Positions 48,852 through 57,764 of a DNA stretch of 64,000 bases are shown here, piece by piece (within the stretch, counting starts at the first letter, position 1; each line of letters starts with the position of its first letter). The notes beneath the pieces were generated by a model. That model ran no database searches. It was given only the letters and a program-made list of their open reading frames with translations, and had not been told where the DNA came from. Location: contig NC_013159.1 of NCBI RefSeq assembly GCF_000023865.1, forward strand, positions 3,622,001 to 3,686,000, in the 5' to 3' direction. Source of the DNA: Saccharomonospora viridis DSM 43017 (lineage in GTDB: Bacteria; Actinomycetota; Actinomycetes; Mycobacteriales; Pseudonocardiaceae). A program made the position numbers and the translations under genes.

Positions 48852-49366
48852 CCCACAACGATTCCGTCCTACTTCACCAGTCCGCTGTCACGGCGTCGCA
48901 CCCCGAGTCGAACGTGCCCGACGAAACGACCCTGAGCAAGCTCTGCGAAGGCCTCGCCGAGGTACTCCGGGTCGCTCCCCGCCCACCACGGCGGATCAGC
49001 GTCCGACTCGGCGCGGCGAGCATCGACGTCGAGTGGTCGGCCGGTCTTGCGACCGAAGTCGGCCAGAAGACCGTGGGCATCGACGAGGGGACGAACGACG
49101 CCACCACGGCCCCATCCGGCCACGCGGTGACGGCCCCGCTCGTCGGCACCTTCTACCAGGCGCCTGAACCCGGTGCGAAACCGTTCGTCCAGATCGGGGA
49201 CCGGGTTTCCGTGGGACAGCAGGTCGCCATCGTCGAGGCCATGAAGCTGATGAACCGGGTGGAAGCCGATGTGGCGGGCACGGTCATCGACATCCTCGTC
49301 AGCGACGGCCAGCCCGTCGAGTACGGCCAGTCCCTGCTGTTGATCGACCCCGAGGAGCCGGCATGA
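48848..49366 (+). CDS. accB: Biotin carboxyl carrier protein
   Basis: BCCP of 172 residues. A variable N-terminal half with a Pro-rich linker leads to the biotinyl domain (about 93-172): TAPLVGTFYQAPEPGAKPFVQIGDRV, the biotin Lys133 in EAMKLMNRVEA and GQPVEYGQSLLLI. It carries carboxybiotin between the biotin carboxylase and the carboxyltransferase. Overlaps both neighbours by 4 bases, so the three subunits are co-translated. Confidence 0.95.
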   Translation: MTHNDSVLLHQSAVTASHPESNVPDETTLSKLCEGLAEVLRVAPRPPRRISVRLGAASIDVEWSAGLATEVGQKTVGIDEGTNDATTAPSGHAVTAPLVGTFYQAPEPGAKPFVQIGDRVSVGQQVAIVEAMKLMNRVEADVAGTVIDILVSDGQPVEYGQSLLLIDPEEPA

Positions 49367-50766
49367 TCCCACGTGGCGACACCGACCTGCCTTTCGACAC
49401 CGTGCTCGTGGCAAACCGTGGTGAGATAGCCCTTCGTGTCGTGCGCACGTGTCGGGAACTCGGCCTTCGCACGGTCGTCACGTATTCCACCGCCGACCGG
49501 GACTCCGCCGCGGTGCGGGCCGCCGACGTTGCTGTCCACATCGGACCAGGGTCGGTACGGCGTAGTTACCTCTTCGCCCCGGCGATCATCGAGGCAGCGC
49601 GACAAACCGGTGCACAGGCCGTGCACCCGGGATACGGTTTCCTGTCGGAGGACCCGGATTTCGCGGAGATCTGCGCCGACAACGGACTCGTCTTCATCGG
49701 CCCACGCCCCGAACTCATGGCCCGGCTGGGGGACAAGGCACAGGCCCGTTCCCTGCTGGCCGAGGCGGGGGTGCCGTTGCTGCCCGGCAGCCTCGGCACC
49801 GTCGACAACGCCGCCGAAGCGGTGGCACTCGCCTCCGAGATCGGTTTCCCGCTGATCATCAAGGCGGTGGCCGGCGGTGGTGGCCGGGGGATGACGATCG
49901 TGTGGAACTACGACGAACTCGTACCGGCCTACCACGCCACCCGAGCCACGGCGCAGACCACCTTCGGCGACGGTCGGGTCTACCTGGAGCGGTACTGTCC
50001 ACAGGCCCGACACGTCGAGGTGCAGATCCTCGCCGACGAGCACGGGAAGGTGCTGCACCTGGGTGAGCGCGACTGCTCGGTGCAGCGTCGCCATCAGAAG
50101 CTCATCGAGGAGACCCCCGCGCCCCGGCTGTCCCAGGCCGTGCGGAACCGGTTGACGGAAGCGGCCGTGCAGGGCGCGGAGGCGGTCGGTTACACCGGGG
50201 CGGGCACCTTCGAGTTCCTCGTCGACGGCGACGAGTGCTATTTCATGGAGGTCAACTGCCGGATCCAGGTCGAACACCCGGTCACGGAGATGGTCACCGG
50301 GATCGACCTGGTCCGGGAACAGCTCCACATCGCCGCGGGCAGACCACTGCGTTTCACCCAGGAAGAGGTCGAACCGCGTGGGGTCGCCATCGAGTGCCGG
50401 ATCAACGCCGAGGACCCGGACCGCGGCTTCGCACCCACCCCCGGAGCCCTCACCGAATTCGTCCCGTCGGGCGGTCCGTTCGTGCGAGTCGACACCCACG
50501 CGTACACCGGTTGGAGGGTTCCCATGGAATACGACTCACTCCTGGCCAAGGTGATCGCCTGGGCCCCCGACCGTGCTCTGGCGATCGACCGGATGCGTCG
50601 CGCGCTCGACGAGTTCCGGATCACGGGCAACGGGGTCCGAACCACCGCACGGTATCTCGCCGAACTGCTCGAGGATCCGACCTTCCGCGCGGGGACCCAC
50701 ACCACCCGGTTCCTGGAGGAGCGTGCCCGTGGGAAACATGATATGGCCACTGTGGACGTAGGATGA
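49363..50766 (+). CDS. accC: Biotin carboxylase
   Basis: ATP-grasp carboxylase of 467 residues: VLVANRGEIALRVVRTCRELG (about 14-34), VHPGYGFLSED, the glycine-rich ATP loop KAVAGGGGRGMTIV (about 166-179), HVEVQILADEHG, ERDCSVQRRHQKLIEE, and the catalytic FMEVNCRIQVEHPVTEMVTG (about 295-314). It carboxylates BCCP. Last gene of the polyketide operon; a terminator begins 10 bases after its stop. The C-terminus (TRFLEERARGKHDM) is slightly extended. Confidence 0.95.
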   Translation: MIPRGDTDLPFDTVLVANRGEIALRVVRTCRELGLRTVVTYSTADRDSAAVRAADVAVHIGPGSVRRSYLFAPAIIEAARQTGAQAVHPGYGFLSEDPDFAEICADNGLVFIGPRPELMARLGDKAQARSLLAEAGVPLLPGSLGTVDNAAEAVALASEIGFPLIIKAVAGGGGRGMTIVWNYDELVPAYHATRATAQTTFGDGRVYLERYCPQARHVEVQILADEHGKVLHLGERDCSVQRRHQKLIEETPAPRLSQAVRNRLTEAAVQGAEAVGYTGAGTFEFLVDGDECYFMEVNCRIQVEHPVTEMVTGIDLVREQLHIAAGRPLRFTQEEVEPRGVAIECRINAEDPDRGFAPTPGALTEFVPSGGPFVRVDTHAYTGWRVPMEYDSLLAKVIAWAPDRALAIDRMRRALDEFRITGNGVRTTARYLAELLEDPTFRAGTHTTRFLEERARGKHDMATVDVG

Positions 50767-50775
50767 CCGCCGCTT

Positions 50776-50801
50776 TCCGGGCCTTGGTGACAAGGCCCGG
50801 A
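50776..50801 (+). terminator. Terminator after the polyketide/carboxylase operon
   Basis: TCCGGGCCTTG (50776-50786) pairs with CAAGGCCCGGA (50791-50801): a perfect 11-bp stem and a 4-base loop, 10 bases after the accC stop. Confidence 0.85.
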
Positions 50802-50886
50802 CACGGCTGCCGTATCGGGCCACGTTCCCCGTGGTTCGTGGAAAACGCCGGCAAGGCCGTGTCTTCGAAGCGGAGTCGCAGCTGCG

Positions 50887-50920
50887 TCGAGCCGTAAGCC
50901 TCGAAGACCCTACGGCTCGA
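50887..50920. terminator. Second hairpin between accC and the SARP gene
   Basis: TCGAGCCGTA (50887-50896) and TACGGCTCGA (50911-50920) form a 10-bp stem with a 14-base loop. It lies about 80 bases beyond the minus-strand SARP stop, so it may end that transcript. Confidence 0.45.
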
Positions 50921-50998
50921 TCCATCGTCGTGACCCGCGTCTCCGAGAAGTTGGGACTTTTTAGTCCTTTTCAGACTTACATGGTCTACCGATTCGGA

Positions 50999-52894
50999 TC
51001 AGCCGAGTGTCCGTTCGAAACCCATCACCGTCGCCTTGCCGGGCATCGTAAGCCCTGAACGTTCGTCCGCGGCCCCGGAGATCGTCGAATCGGCGTCCTC
51101 ACCCGCATCCGCCGTTCGCGCCGCGAGGGCGTGCAACCGCGAGAAGCGGTAGCGGAACGGGTGCGTGCCGCTCTCGTGTCGTTCATCGACCCCGGCCACC
51201 GCCAGATGCGCCTCGACGAGACGTTCGAGGATCTCCTCGGCGGTGAAGACGTCGGTGTCGAGCACCGACGCCGCTTCCTCGATCGTCAACCCGTCTTCGG
51301 CCCGAAGCGCCAGTTTGACGAAGGCGTCCTGACATTCCGAGGACAGCGACCGCACGGTGAGGCCGATGCTGCGCAGCACGTTCAACGAGCCGACGTTGAA
51401 CTCCACCGCCTCCCAGCGTTGGTCCCGCAGTCGCAGCACCATCTGCCCGAGCGTCCAGTGGGGCCGAGTCGCCAATCGGATGGCCACGGCGCGGAGTGCC
51501 GCCGGGAGTCCCTCGCACAGCTCCGCAAGCTCCTCCGCGGCACGGAGGTCCCCCTTCGCCCGATCCGCCCCGAGCACCGAGGTGAGCAGTTCGACGCTCT
51601 CGCTGATCGACAACGGAGCCAGTTCCACGAACTGGGTGACGCGCTCGTCGTAGGTCCGGTGCCGGGTCAACACCAACGCCGCACAGCCGGACCCCGCCGG
51701 CAGCAACGCGGCCAGGTCGACCGCGTTGTCCACGACGAACAACGCGCGTCGGGAGCGGGTCCAGTCGCGCAACGCGGTCAATCGGCCTTCCACACCGGCG
51801 GTCTGGTCGACCCTCAACCCCACCTGGGTGAGCAAGCTGTCCAGCACCCGCTGGAACGCCTCCTCGTCGCGGGTCCGGTCGACGCATTCCAGATCCACCA
51901 GGAAGCGGCCGTCGGGGAACATCGGAGCGACCTCTTGCGCGATCGCCAACGCCAAGGCGGTCTTCCCCACGCCCGCGGGTCCGGTCACCAACACCACCGG
52001 CGAGACGGTGTCGTCGCGAAAGCGGGTCAGCTCCCGCACGATGCGTTCGTACTCCCGGCCCCGGCCGATCAGACCACGAGGGGTGCGGGCGACGACCTCC
52101 CTGCGCTGCGCGGCCACGATCGGTTGTGGCTCACGAGCCGCGGTGTCGGACGCGAGTAGAGAGTGTTGCAGTTCCTGCAGTTCGGCCGACGGTTCCAGGC
52201 CGAGTTGTTCGATGAGGTTGCGGCGACACCGGTGATAGACGCTCAGGGCCTCGGTCCTCCGCCCGGTGCGGGCCAGCGCGATCATCAGCCGCGCGAAGAA
52301 CCCCTCGTGCGTCGGCTCCTTGCTGGTGAGCCACAGCAGTTCGCTGATGAGCTCCTTGTGCCGACCGAGTTCGAGATAGAGATCGAGGAGTTGCTCCAGC
52401 GCACTCTTCCTGACTTCCTCCAGCCGAACTGTCTCCGCCTGCAACAGGGTTCCCAAGGAAATATCACTGAGCGCCGGGCCGCGCCAGATCTGCAACGCTT
52501 CCCGATACAATTCAGCAGCCGCTTCCAGATCCCCCTCATCACTTTTTCCCCGAGCTATTTTGAGCAATTCATCGAACTGATTCACATCAATTTTCTCAGG
52601 GGGAACAGAGAGGATGTATCCACCGGGAGTGGTCCGCAGGGAAACGGATTCCCCGTCGTTTCCCTCGCTCATTCGAAAGATTTTTCGGATCTGGTAGATG
52701 TAGGTCTGCATGGTGGTACTGGCGCTATTCGGCGGCCGCTGGTCCCACAACTCCTCGATGACCTGCCCGAAAGTCACCACCTGATTGCTCCGCAAGACCA
52801 GCAGAGCCAACACCCTGCGTAATTTAGGCGCGGTGGGAGTGATTAATCGGCCTTCGTGTACCACCTCGAGTGGCCCCAAGAGCTTGAACTCCAC
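50999..52894 (-). CDS. SARP-family regulator with NB-ARC ATPase domain (AfsR-like)
   Basis: Protein of 631 residues. The OmpR-like DNA-binding domain (about 1-90: KLLGPLEVVHEGRLITPTAPKLRRVLALLVL) is followed by a bacterial transcriptional activation domain (about 95-240) and an NB-ARC/AAA ATPase domain with P-loop VTGPAGVGKTAL (about 302-313) and LVVDNAVDLAALLP as Walker B region. The GTG at 52894 has AAGGAGAAACGA upstream and is preferred over the Met at 52936. Streptomyces SARPs activate antibiotic operons, so control of the adjacent polyketide operon is likely. It lacks the C-terminal TPR array of AfsR. It is also the only pathway-type activator in the window. Confidence 0.92.
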   Translation of the reverse strand: MEFKLLGPLEVVHEGRLITPTAPKLRRVLALLVLRSNQVVTFGQVIEELWDQRPPNSASTTMQTYIYQIRKIFRMSEGNDGESVSLRTTPGGYILSVPPEKIDVNQFDELLKIARGKSDEGDLEAAAELYREALQIWRGPALSDISLGTLLQAETVRLEEVRKSALEQLLDLYLELGRHKELISELLWLTSKEPTHEGFFARLMIALARTGRRTEALSVYHRCRRNLIEQLGLEPSAELQELQHSLLASDTAAREPQPIVAAQRREVVARTPRGLIGRGREYERIVRELTRFRDDTVSPVVLVTGPAGVGKTALALAIAQEVAPMFPDGRFLVDLECVDRTRDEEAFQRVLDSLLTQVGLRVDQTAGVEGRLTALRDWTRSRRALFVVDNAVDLAALLPAGSGCAALVLTRHRTYDERVTQFVELAPLSISESVELLTSVLGADRAKGDLRAAEELAELCEGLPAALRAVAIRLATRPHWTLGQMVLRLRDQRWEAVEFNVGSLNVLRSIGLTVRSLSSECQDAFVKLALRAEDGLTIEEAASVLDTDVFTAEEILERLVEAHLAVAGVDERHESGTHPFRYRFSRLHALAARTADAGEDADSTISGAADERSGLTMPGKATVMGFERTLG

Positions 52895-53963
52895 TCGTTT
52901 CTCCTTCACCAGTCTCCCGTGGATCACACTCCACAAGTTGGATCACTTCTCAGTGAAGCCACATGGGCCACATCACCAAACCCGCCTGACCGGAAACGCC
53001 AGAAACCGCTTCCAGCTATCGAGAACGGTAATGGTACCTATTCGATTTATGCTCGAAAATCACTCGGGAAGGCTACTCCGTAAGGTTCGACCCGGAGAAC
53101 ACCCTCCGTATACGGCGGAATCGTGACAAAGATTCAGGAATTCGAAACCGCCGGATACCGCCGAATAGCCGACGCAAGCCTATCCGAGAGAAAGTCGCCA
53201 AAACAGCGGAGCCCGACGTAGCGTGAAACCCACCTCAACCGAACACCATGCCTGCCGGCCGCTTCCCACCGGGCTCGACCACGCGGACACCTCATGCCTT
53301 CCTCGGCCTTGAAGGCACTTCCGCAGAACCTCTCACGCCCTCCCACCAAGGCCTCCGGCAACCGTGTCGACCTTTTCGAACCACTCCTCGGGAAGTTCGA
53401 TGAACACCTTTCCGCGATCGACCTGTTCTCGCACCCGACGTGCGCAGTCGGCACGCGCCGGCCGATCAACGACGACCGCGCCGGACCCGACAATAAGGCC
53501 GAAAGACCCCGAGAGCACCTCATCCTCGACGGCTCGTCGGCCCACATGACCGGATCGAGGCACCCGGGGCCGACCATCGGAAAGGCGAGGCGTTCTGCGG
53601 AACGGGCGCGGAACGACACCACCGCCCGCCCTCGAACATGACCGATTCGGGTGGTGACGTCCGCGTCGTCGACGGATTGCTTCGTGGCGCCTCGGGTCCG
53701 CTCGCCCGCGTCGAGCCCCTCCCCGCTGAACACTGGCACACCACCTCACCCACGGTCCCGTTCACGCGGACCGCGCGACGGCGACATATTAGCAATCGAG
53801 ATGATGCGGGATTCAACTATTTGAGGGACCTTTGGCCCGTTTTAGTCACGCCATTCCGCTGCATTTCATCCATTCGGGTAAACCTGTCCGGGCTAATTCG
53901 ACACCGGGTGACCTACCACGAGTAGAACGAAAACACATACCAGCACATTGAGTAACTAATTAA
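52895..53963. other. Gene-poor interval between SARP and MFS genes
   Basis: About 1.07 kb without a supported gene, partly more AT-rich than its surroundings (53030-53180 and 53790-53960). On the minus strand, about 53335-53520 reads DEVLSGSFGLIVGSGAVVV and then RVREQVDRGKVFIELPEEW. This looks coding and may be a C-terminal remnant of a zinc-binding dehydrogenase or another enzyme; the upstream part of that frame is not protein-like. The SARP and MFS promoters are also expected here. Confidence 0.4.
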
Positions 53964-55481
53964 TCACTCTCCGCTTACAGTTGAGCCGGTGGACTCGCCC
54001 CCTCCGGAACGCGGCGCCCCCGAAGACCTCCCAGCCTTCCCGGTCTGTCCGACTTCCGTCGACCCCGACGTCACGGCCCCCTCGGTCACCACCTCGACCA
54101 CCTCGGTCGTTCCGGACGTCCCCTCCGACCGATCCACATCCTCCGGCGTCTTTGGCGCCCTCGCTGTCTGCGTCGCCACAGCCTCCGTCGGCGCCCGGTA
54201 TCGCCAGAACGCCGGCAGCAGGATCGCCGCCACCACCACACCGACCACCACGAGCAGTCCGCCGCCGGAGGTCGCCATGGTCGTACCCACCGCCGCGGCG
54301 GCCCAGCCGTGGGACAGATCCGCCAGACGCGGCCCTCCCGCGACGACCACGGTGAACGCACCCTGCATCCGACCACGCATCTCATCGGTGGCCGCCGTTT
54401 GCAGGATCGCCTGCCGGAAGATCGCACTCACCATGTCGGCGGCACCGCCGAGCGCGAGGAACACGACCGCCAGCCACAACGACTGCGACAGGCCGAACCC
54501 GACCATCGCCAACCCCCAGGCGATGATGGCCACCACAACGGCCACGCCCTGCCTGCTCACCCGGTGGGCCCATCCGGACATCACGCCGATGACCATGGCG
54601 CCGAGCGGGATCGCCGCGAACAACCAACCCAGCGCGAACCCACCACCGGGCGGATCACCGAACGTGCGCTCCGCGAGTTCGGGGAACAAGGCGCGTGGCA
54701 TTCCGGCGACCATCGCGATGATGTCCACGACGAAGGACGCGAGCAGCACCTTCTGCGTACCCAGGTACCGGAACCCCGCGATGACGTCCCGGATCCCGGC
54801 ACTGCGGATCTGTCCGGACAGCGGCGGCAACGCCGGCAACCGCCACACCGCCCACAGCACGGCGATCAATGCGGCGGTGTCCACGAGGTACAACGTCGAC
54901 AGCCCCACCACCGGCAGCAGCGCCCCGGCCGCCATCGGCCCGAACACGGCGCCGAACGTGGTCACGGTGCTGGTCAGTGCGGCGGCGGAAGCGAGCAGGT
55001 GTTCGGGTACCACCCGTGCCACCACGGCCTGCCGCGTAGGCATGTTGATCGCGAAGAACGCCTGGTTGACGCTGAGCAACCCGAGCACGAGCCACACCGA
55101 CCCGAGCTCGGCGAAGGCCTGTGCCCACAGCAGCACCGCGGTGACGGCGATACCGACGTTGGTCACGATCAGCAGGACCCGCCGGTCCACGGTGTCGGCG
55201 ATGGCACCGCCCCACAGTCCGAACACCAGCAGCGGGACGAGACCGAACAGCCCGGTGAGACCGACGTAGGCCGACGAGCCGGTGATGTCGTAGATCTGCT
55301 TCGGCACGGCCACGGCCGTGATCTGGCTGCCGAGCGCGGTCACGATCGAGGTGACCCACAGCCGCCGGAACGCGGGTATGCGCAGCGGCCTGCGGTCGGC
55401 GACCACCGAGCCGAGGAGCTTGCGGAGGCGTCCGGGGGAGGAACGCGGCGGTGACGGCGCTTCCGAGATCTGCTCACTCAC
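53964..55481 (-). CDS. MFS exporter (EntS-like, 12 helices)
   Basis: Major facilitator of 505 residues. It has about 12 helices between residues 40 and 425 (SIVTALGSQITAVAVPKQIYDITGSSAYVGL, AIADTVDRRVLLIVTNVGIAV with the MFS loop motif, RQAVVARVVPEHLLASAAAL). The C-terminal tail (about 430-505) is long, Thr/Ser/Glu-rich and repetitive (VVEVVTEGAVTSGSTEV). The fold subgroup is that of enterobactin exporter EntS and macrolide-type efflux pumps. It lies beyond the SARP gene and may export the polyketide, but that is inferred from nearness only. GTG start. Confidence 0.85.
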   Translation of the reverse strand: MSEQISEAPSPPRSSPGRLRKLLGSVVADRRPLRIPAFRRLWVTSIVTALGSQITAVAVPKQIYDITGSSAYVGLTGLFGLVPLLVFGLWGGAIADTVDRRVLLIVTNVGIAVTAVLLWAQAFAELGSVWLVLGLLSVNQAFFAINMPTRQAVVARVVPEHLLASAAALTSTVTTFGAVFGPMAAGALLPVVGLSTLYLVDTAALIAVLWAVWRLPALPPLSGQIRSAGIRDVIAGFRYLGTQKVLLASFVVDIIAMVAGMPRALFPELAERTFGDPPGGGFALGWLFAAIPLGAMVIGVMSGWAHRVSRQGVAVVVAIIAWGLAMVGFGLSQSLWLAVVFLALGGAADMVSAIFRQAILQTAATDEMRGRMQGAFTVVVAGGPRLADLSHGWAAAAVGTTMATSGGGLLVVVGVVVAAILLPAFWRYRAPTEAVATQTARAPKTPEDVDRSEGTSGTTEVVEVVTEGAVTSGSTEVGQTGKAGRSSGAPRSGGGESTGSTVSGE

Positions 55482-55580
55482 ACGGAAGGAGCTTAGCCGA
55501 GCTAAAGAACCATCCGATCAGCGTCGTCGCCCGCCGCGTCAGCGAATACGGTGGGTGTGCGGCTGGGCACGCAGGTCACG

Positions 55581-56249
55581 TCAGGGAGCGACGCGCTGGA
55601 TGCGCCAACCGTCCTCGGTGCATACGTAGCGCAACCGATCGTGCAGCCGGTCCTGCCTGCCCTGCCAGAACTCGACGACGTCGGGACGGATCCGCCAGCC
55701 GCCCCAGTGCGGGGGCACGGGGATGCGTTCGACGTCCCGGAAGCGACGTTCGACGGCACTCAAGGCGGTGTCGAGCTCACGCCTGCTGGTGACGACCTGC
55801 GACTGCGGCGAGGCCCACGCGCCGAGCTGGGACCCACGGGGCCGCGTGGCCCAGTATTCGGCGGTCTCGGCGGGATCGACCTTCTCCACCTCTCCACGCA
55901 CGTGTACCTGCCGTTGGAGGGGGTACCACGGGAACGTGACCGACGCGTAGCGAGTCACGGAGAGATCGTGGCTCTTGGCCGAGGTGTAGTTGGTGTAGAA
56001 CACGATGCCGCGGTCGTCGAGCCCCTTGCACAGCACCGTTCGAGAGGACGGCAGGCCGTTCGCGTCAGCGGTGGCGAGCACCATCGCGTTGGGTTCGGCG
56101 ACGCCACCGGCGAGCGCCTCGTCCAGCCATGTCTGAAGCTGCTCCACCCAGGACGGCGCGAGATCGGATTCGTCGAGAGTCCCGTCGTAGGCCACCCGCA
56201 TGGCGGGTAACCGTACGGCCACATCCGCGGTGTTTCCGAGTTCCGACAT
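55581..56249 (-). CDS. pdxH: Pyridoxamine 5'-phosphate oxidase
   Basis: FMN enzyme of 222 residues making pyridoxal 5'-phosphate. Family signatures are present: PNAMVLATADANGLPSSRTVLCKGLDDRG, FYTNYTSAKSHDL, ASVTFPWYPLQRQVHVRGEVEKV (FMN site) and the C-terminal PPHWGGWRIRPDVVEFWQGRQDRLHDR. ATG at 56249 has GGGAGGTTGGT just upstream; the longer frame from 56414 is spurious. Divergent from the citrate synthase gene at 56531. Confidence 0.97.
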   Translation of the reverse strand: MSELGNTADVAVRLPAMRVAYDGTLDESDLAPSWVEQLQTWLDEALAGGVAEPNAMVLATADANGLPSSRTVLCKGLDDRGIVFYTNYTSAKSHDLSVTRYASVTFPWYPLQRQVHVRGEVEKVDPAETAEYWATRPRGSQLGAWASPQSQVVTSRRELDTALSAVERRFRDVERIPVPPHWGGWRIRPDVVEFWQGRQDRLHDRLRYVCTEDGWRIQRVAP

Positions 56250-56530
56250 ACCAACCTCCCGACCTGTTTTCCCCGGCTTGTGGCCGACGGTAAATGGTCT
56301 CACGAAGACGCGAAAGTGCGGGAACGGTGATTGGGGCCACTCGAAGCGGGACAGCCTTTTTCTGAATCGTTCTCGGAATCGTGACCGAAACCACCACGGT
56401 TTTGATTGATCCACTTCCGCGATGCGGGCAAAGTCACTTCCACGTCACTTCCAGCGCGCGACGAGGCGCAGCAACCCAGTGCCTCACGCGCCGACGACCA
56501 CCGGCGATTCGCACGAAAGGGTCCACTGCC

Positions 56531-57700
56531 ATGACATCCACCACGAACAGGCAGACAGCGGCGCAAGAGGCACAGGGCCCCGAACCGGACGACGGTTTCC
56601 GGCCGGGACTTGAGGGAGTCGTCGCGTTCCGCACGGAGATCGCAGAACCGGATCGAGACGGAGGCGCACTGCGCTATCGCGGTGTGGACATCGAGGACCT
56701 TGCGGGCAAAGTCGGCTTCGGCGATGTTTGGGGTTTGCTCGTCGACGGGCATTTCGACAATGGCCTGGCCCCCGATGAACCGTTTCCCATTCCCGTACGC
56801 AGCGGTGACGTACGCGCCGACGTCCAGTCCGCGTTGCCCGCACTCGCACCGCGCTGGGGCCTCAAACCGGTGCTCGACATTTCCGACACCGAGGTCCGCG
56901 ACCAGCTCGCCCGTGTATCGGCGATCACGTTGTCGTTCATCGCCCAGTCCGCGCGGGGAGCCGAGCTGCCCGCCGTGCCGGAATCCCGTGTGGACGAGGC
57001 ACGGGGGATCACCGAACGGTTCCTCGTGCGTTGGCGCGGTGAACCGGACCCCGCCCACGTGAAGGCACTCGACGCCTACTGGGTGTCGGCCGCCGAACAC
57101 GGTCTCAACGCTTCCACCTTCACCGCTCGGGTGATCGCCTCCACCGGTGCCGATGTCGCGGCCGCCATCTCCGGAGCGATCGGCGCGATGTCCGGACCAC
57201 TGCACGGTGGTGCTCCCGCCCGGGTGCTGCCGATGATCGAGGAGGTCGAACGCACCGGCGACGCCCGCGCCGTGGTGCGGAGCATCCTCGACCGCAAGGA
57301 ACGACTGATGGGCTTCGGCCACCGCGTGTACCGGGCCGAGGACCCGCGGGCGAGGGTGTTGCGGCGCACGTGCAAAGAGCTCGGCGCCGCGCGGTACGAG
57401 GTCGCCGCCGAGTTGGAACAGGCCGCGCTGACGGAACTGCGGGAGCGTCGTCCCGACCGGGCGATCGAGACGAACGTGGAGTTCTGGGCCGCGGTGATCC
57501 TCGACTTCGCCCGGGTACCCCCGGCCATGATGCCCGCGATGTTCACGGCGGCGCGGACGGCGGGCTGGGCCGCCCACATCCTGGAGCAGAAGCGCACGGG
57601 CAGGCTGGTGCGACCGTCCGCGACCTACGTGGGTCCCGGCTCCCGGTCCCTCAAGGACGTCGAGGGCTCGGCCCGGGTGACGGACATCTACACGCCCTGA
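56531..57700 (+). CDS. Second citrate synthase (citrate synthase 2 / methylcitrate-like)
   Basis: 389 residues, shorter than GltA and lacking its N-terminal domain: GGALRYRGVDIEDLAGKVGFGDVWGLL, AAEHGLNASTFTARVIASTGAD (catalytic His), AMSGPLHGGAPARVL, MGFGHRVYRAEDPRARVL and ETNVEFWAAVILDFARVPP. Actinobacteria often keep such a gene (CitA of mycobacteria) near pdxH, as here. It condenses acetyl-CoA, possibly propionyl-CoA, with oxaloacetate. ATG at 56531; a frame extending upstream to 56381 is not preferred. Monocistronic. Confidence 0.93.
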   Translation: MTSTTNRQTAAQEAQGPEPDDGFRPGLEGVVAFRTEIAEPDRDGGALRYRGVDIEDLAGKVGFGDVWGLLVDGHFDNGLAPDEPFPIPVRSGDVRADVQSALPALAPRWGLKPVLDISDTEVRDQLARVSAITLSFIAQSARGAELPAVPESRVDEARGITERFLVRWRGEPDPAHVKALDAYWVSAAEHGLNASTFTARVIASTGADVAAAISGAIGAMSGPLHGGAPARVLPMIEEVERTGDARAVVRSILDRKERLMGFGHRVYRAEDPRARVLRRTCKELGAARYEVAAELEQAALTELRERRPDRAIETNVEFWAAVILDFARVPPAMMPAMFTAARTAGWAAHILEQKRTGRLVRPSATYVGPGSRSLKDVEGSARVTDIYTP

Positions 57701-57764
57701 CCTTTCGAGACGAGACCTCGGGACGAGGAGGAACCCATAAGCGGACGGCGGGACGGTCCGCCGC

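Noticed and set aside
53134-53739. 201-codon minus-strand frame between SARP and MFS genes
   Set aside because: Composition is not protein-like; a different frame holds the only plausible coding stretch.
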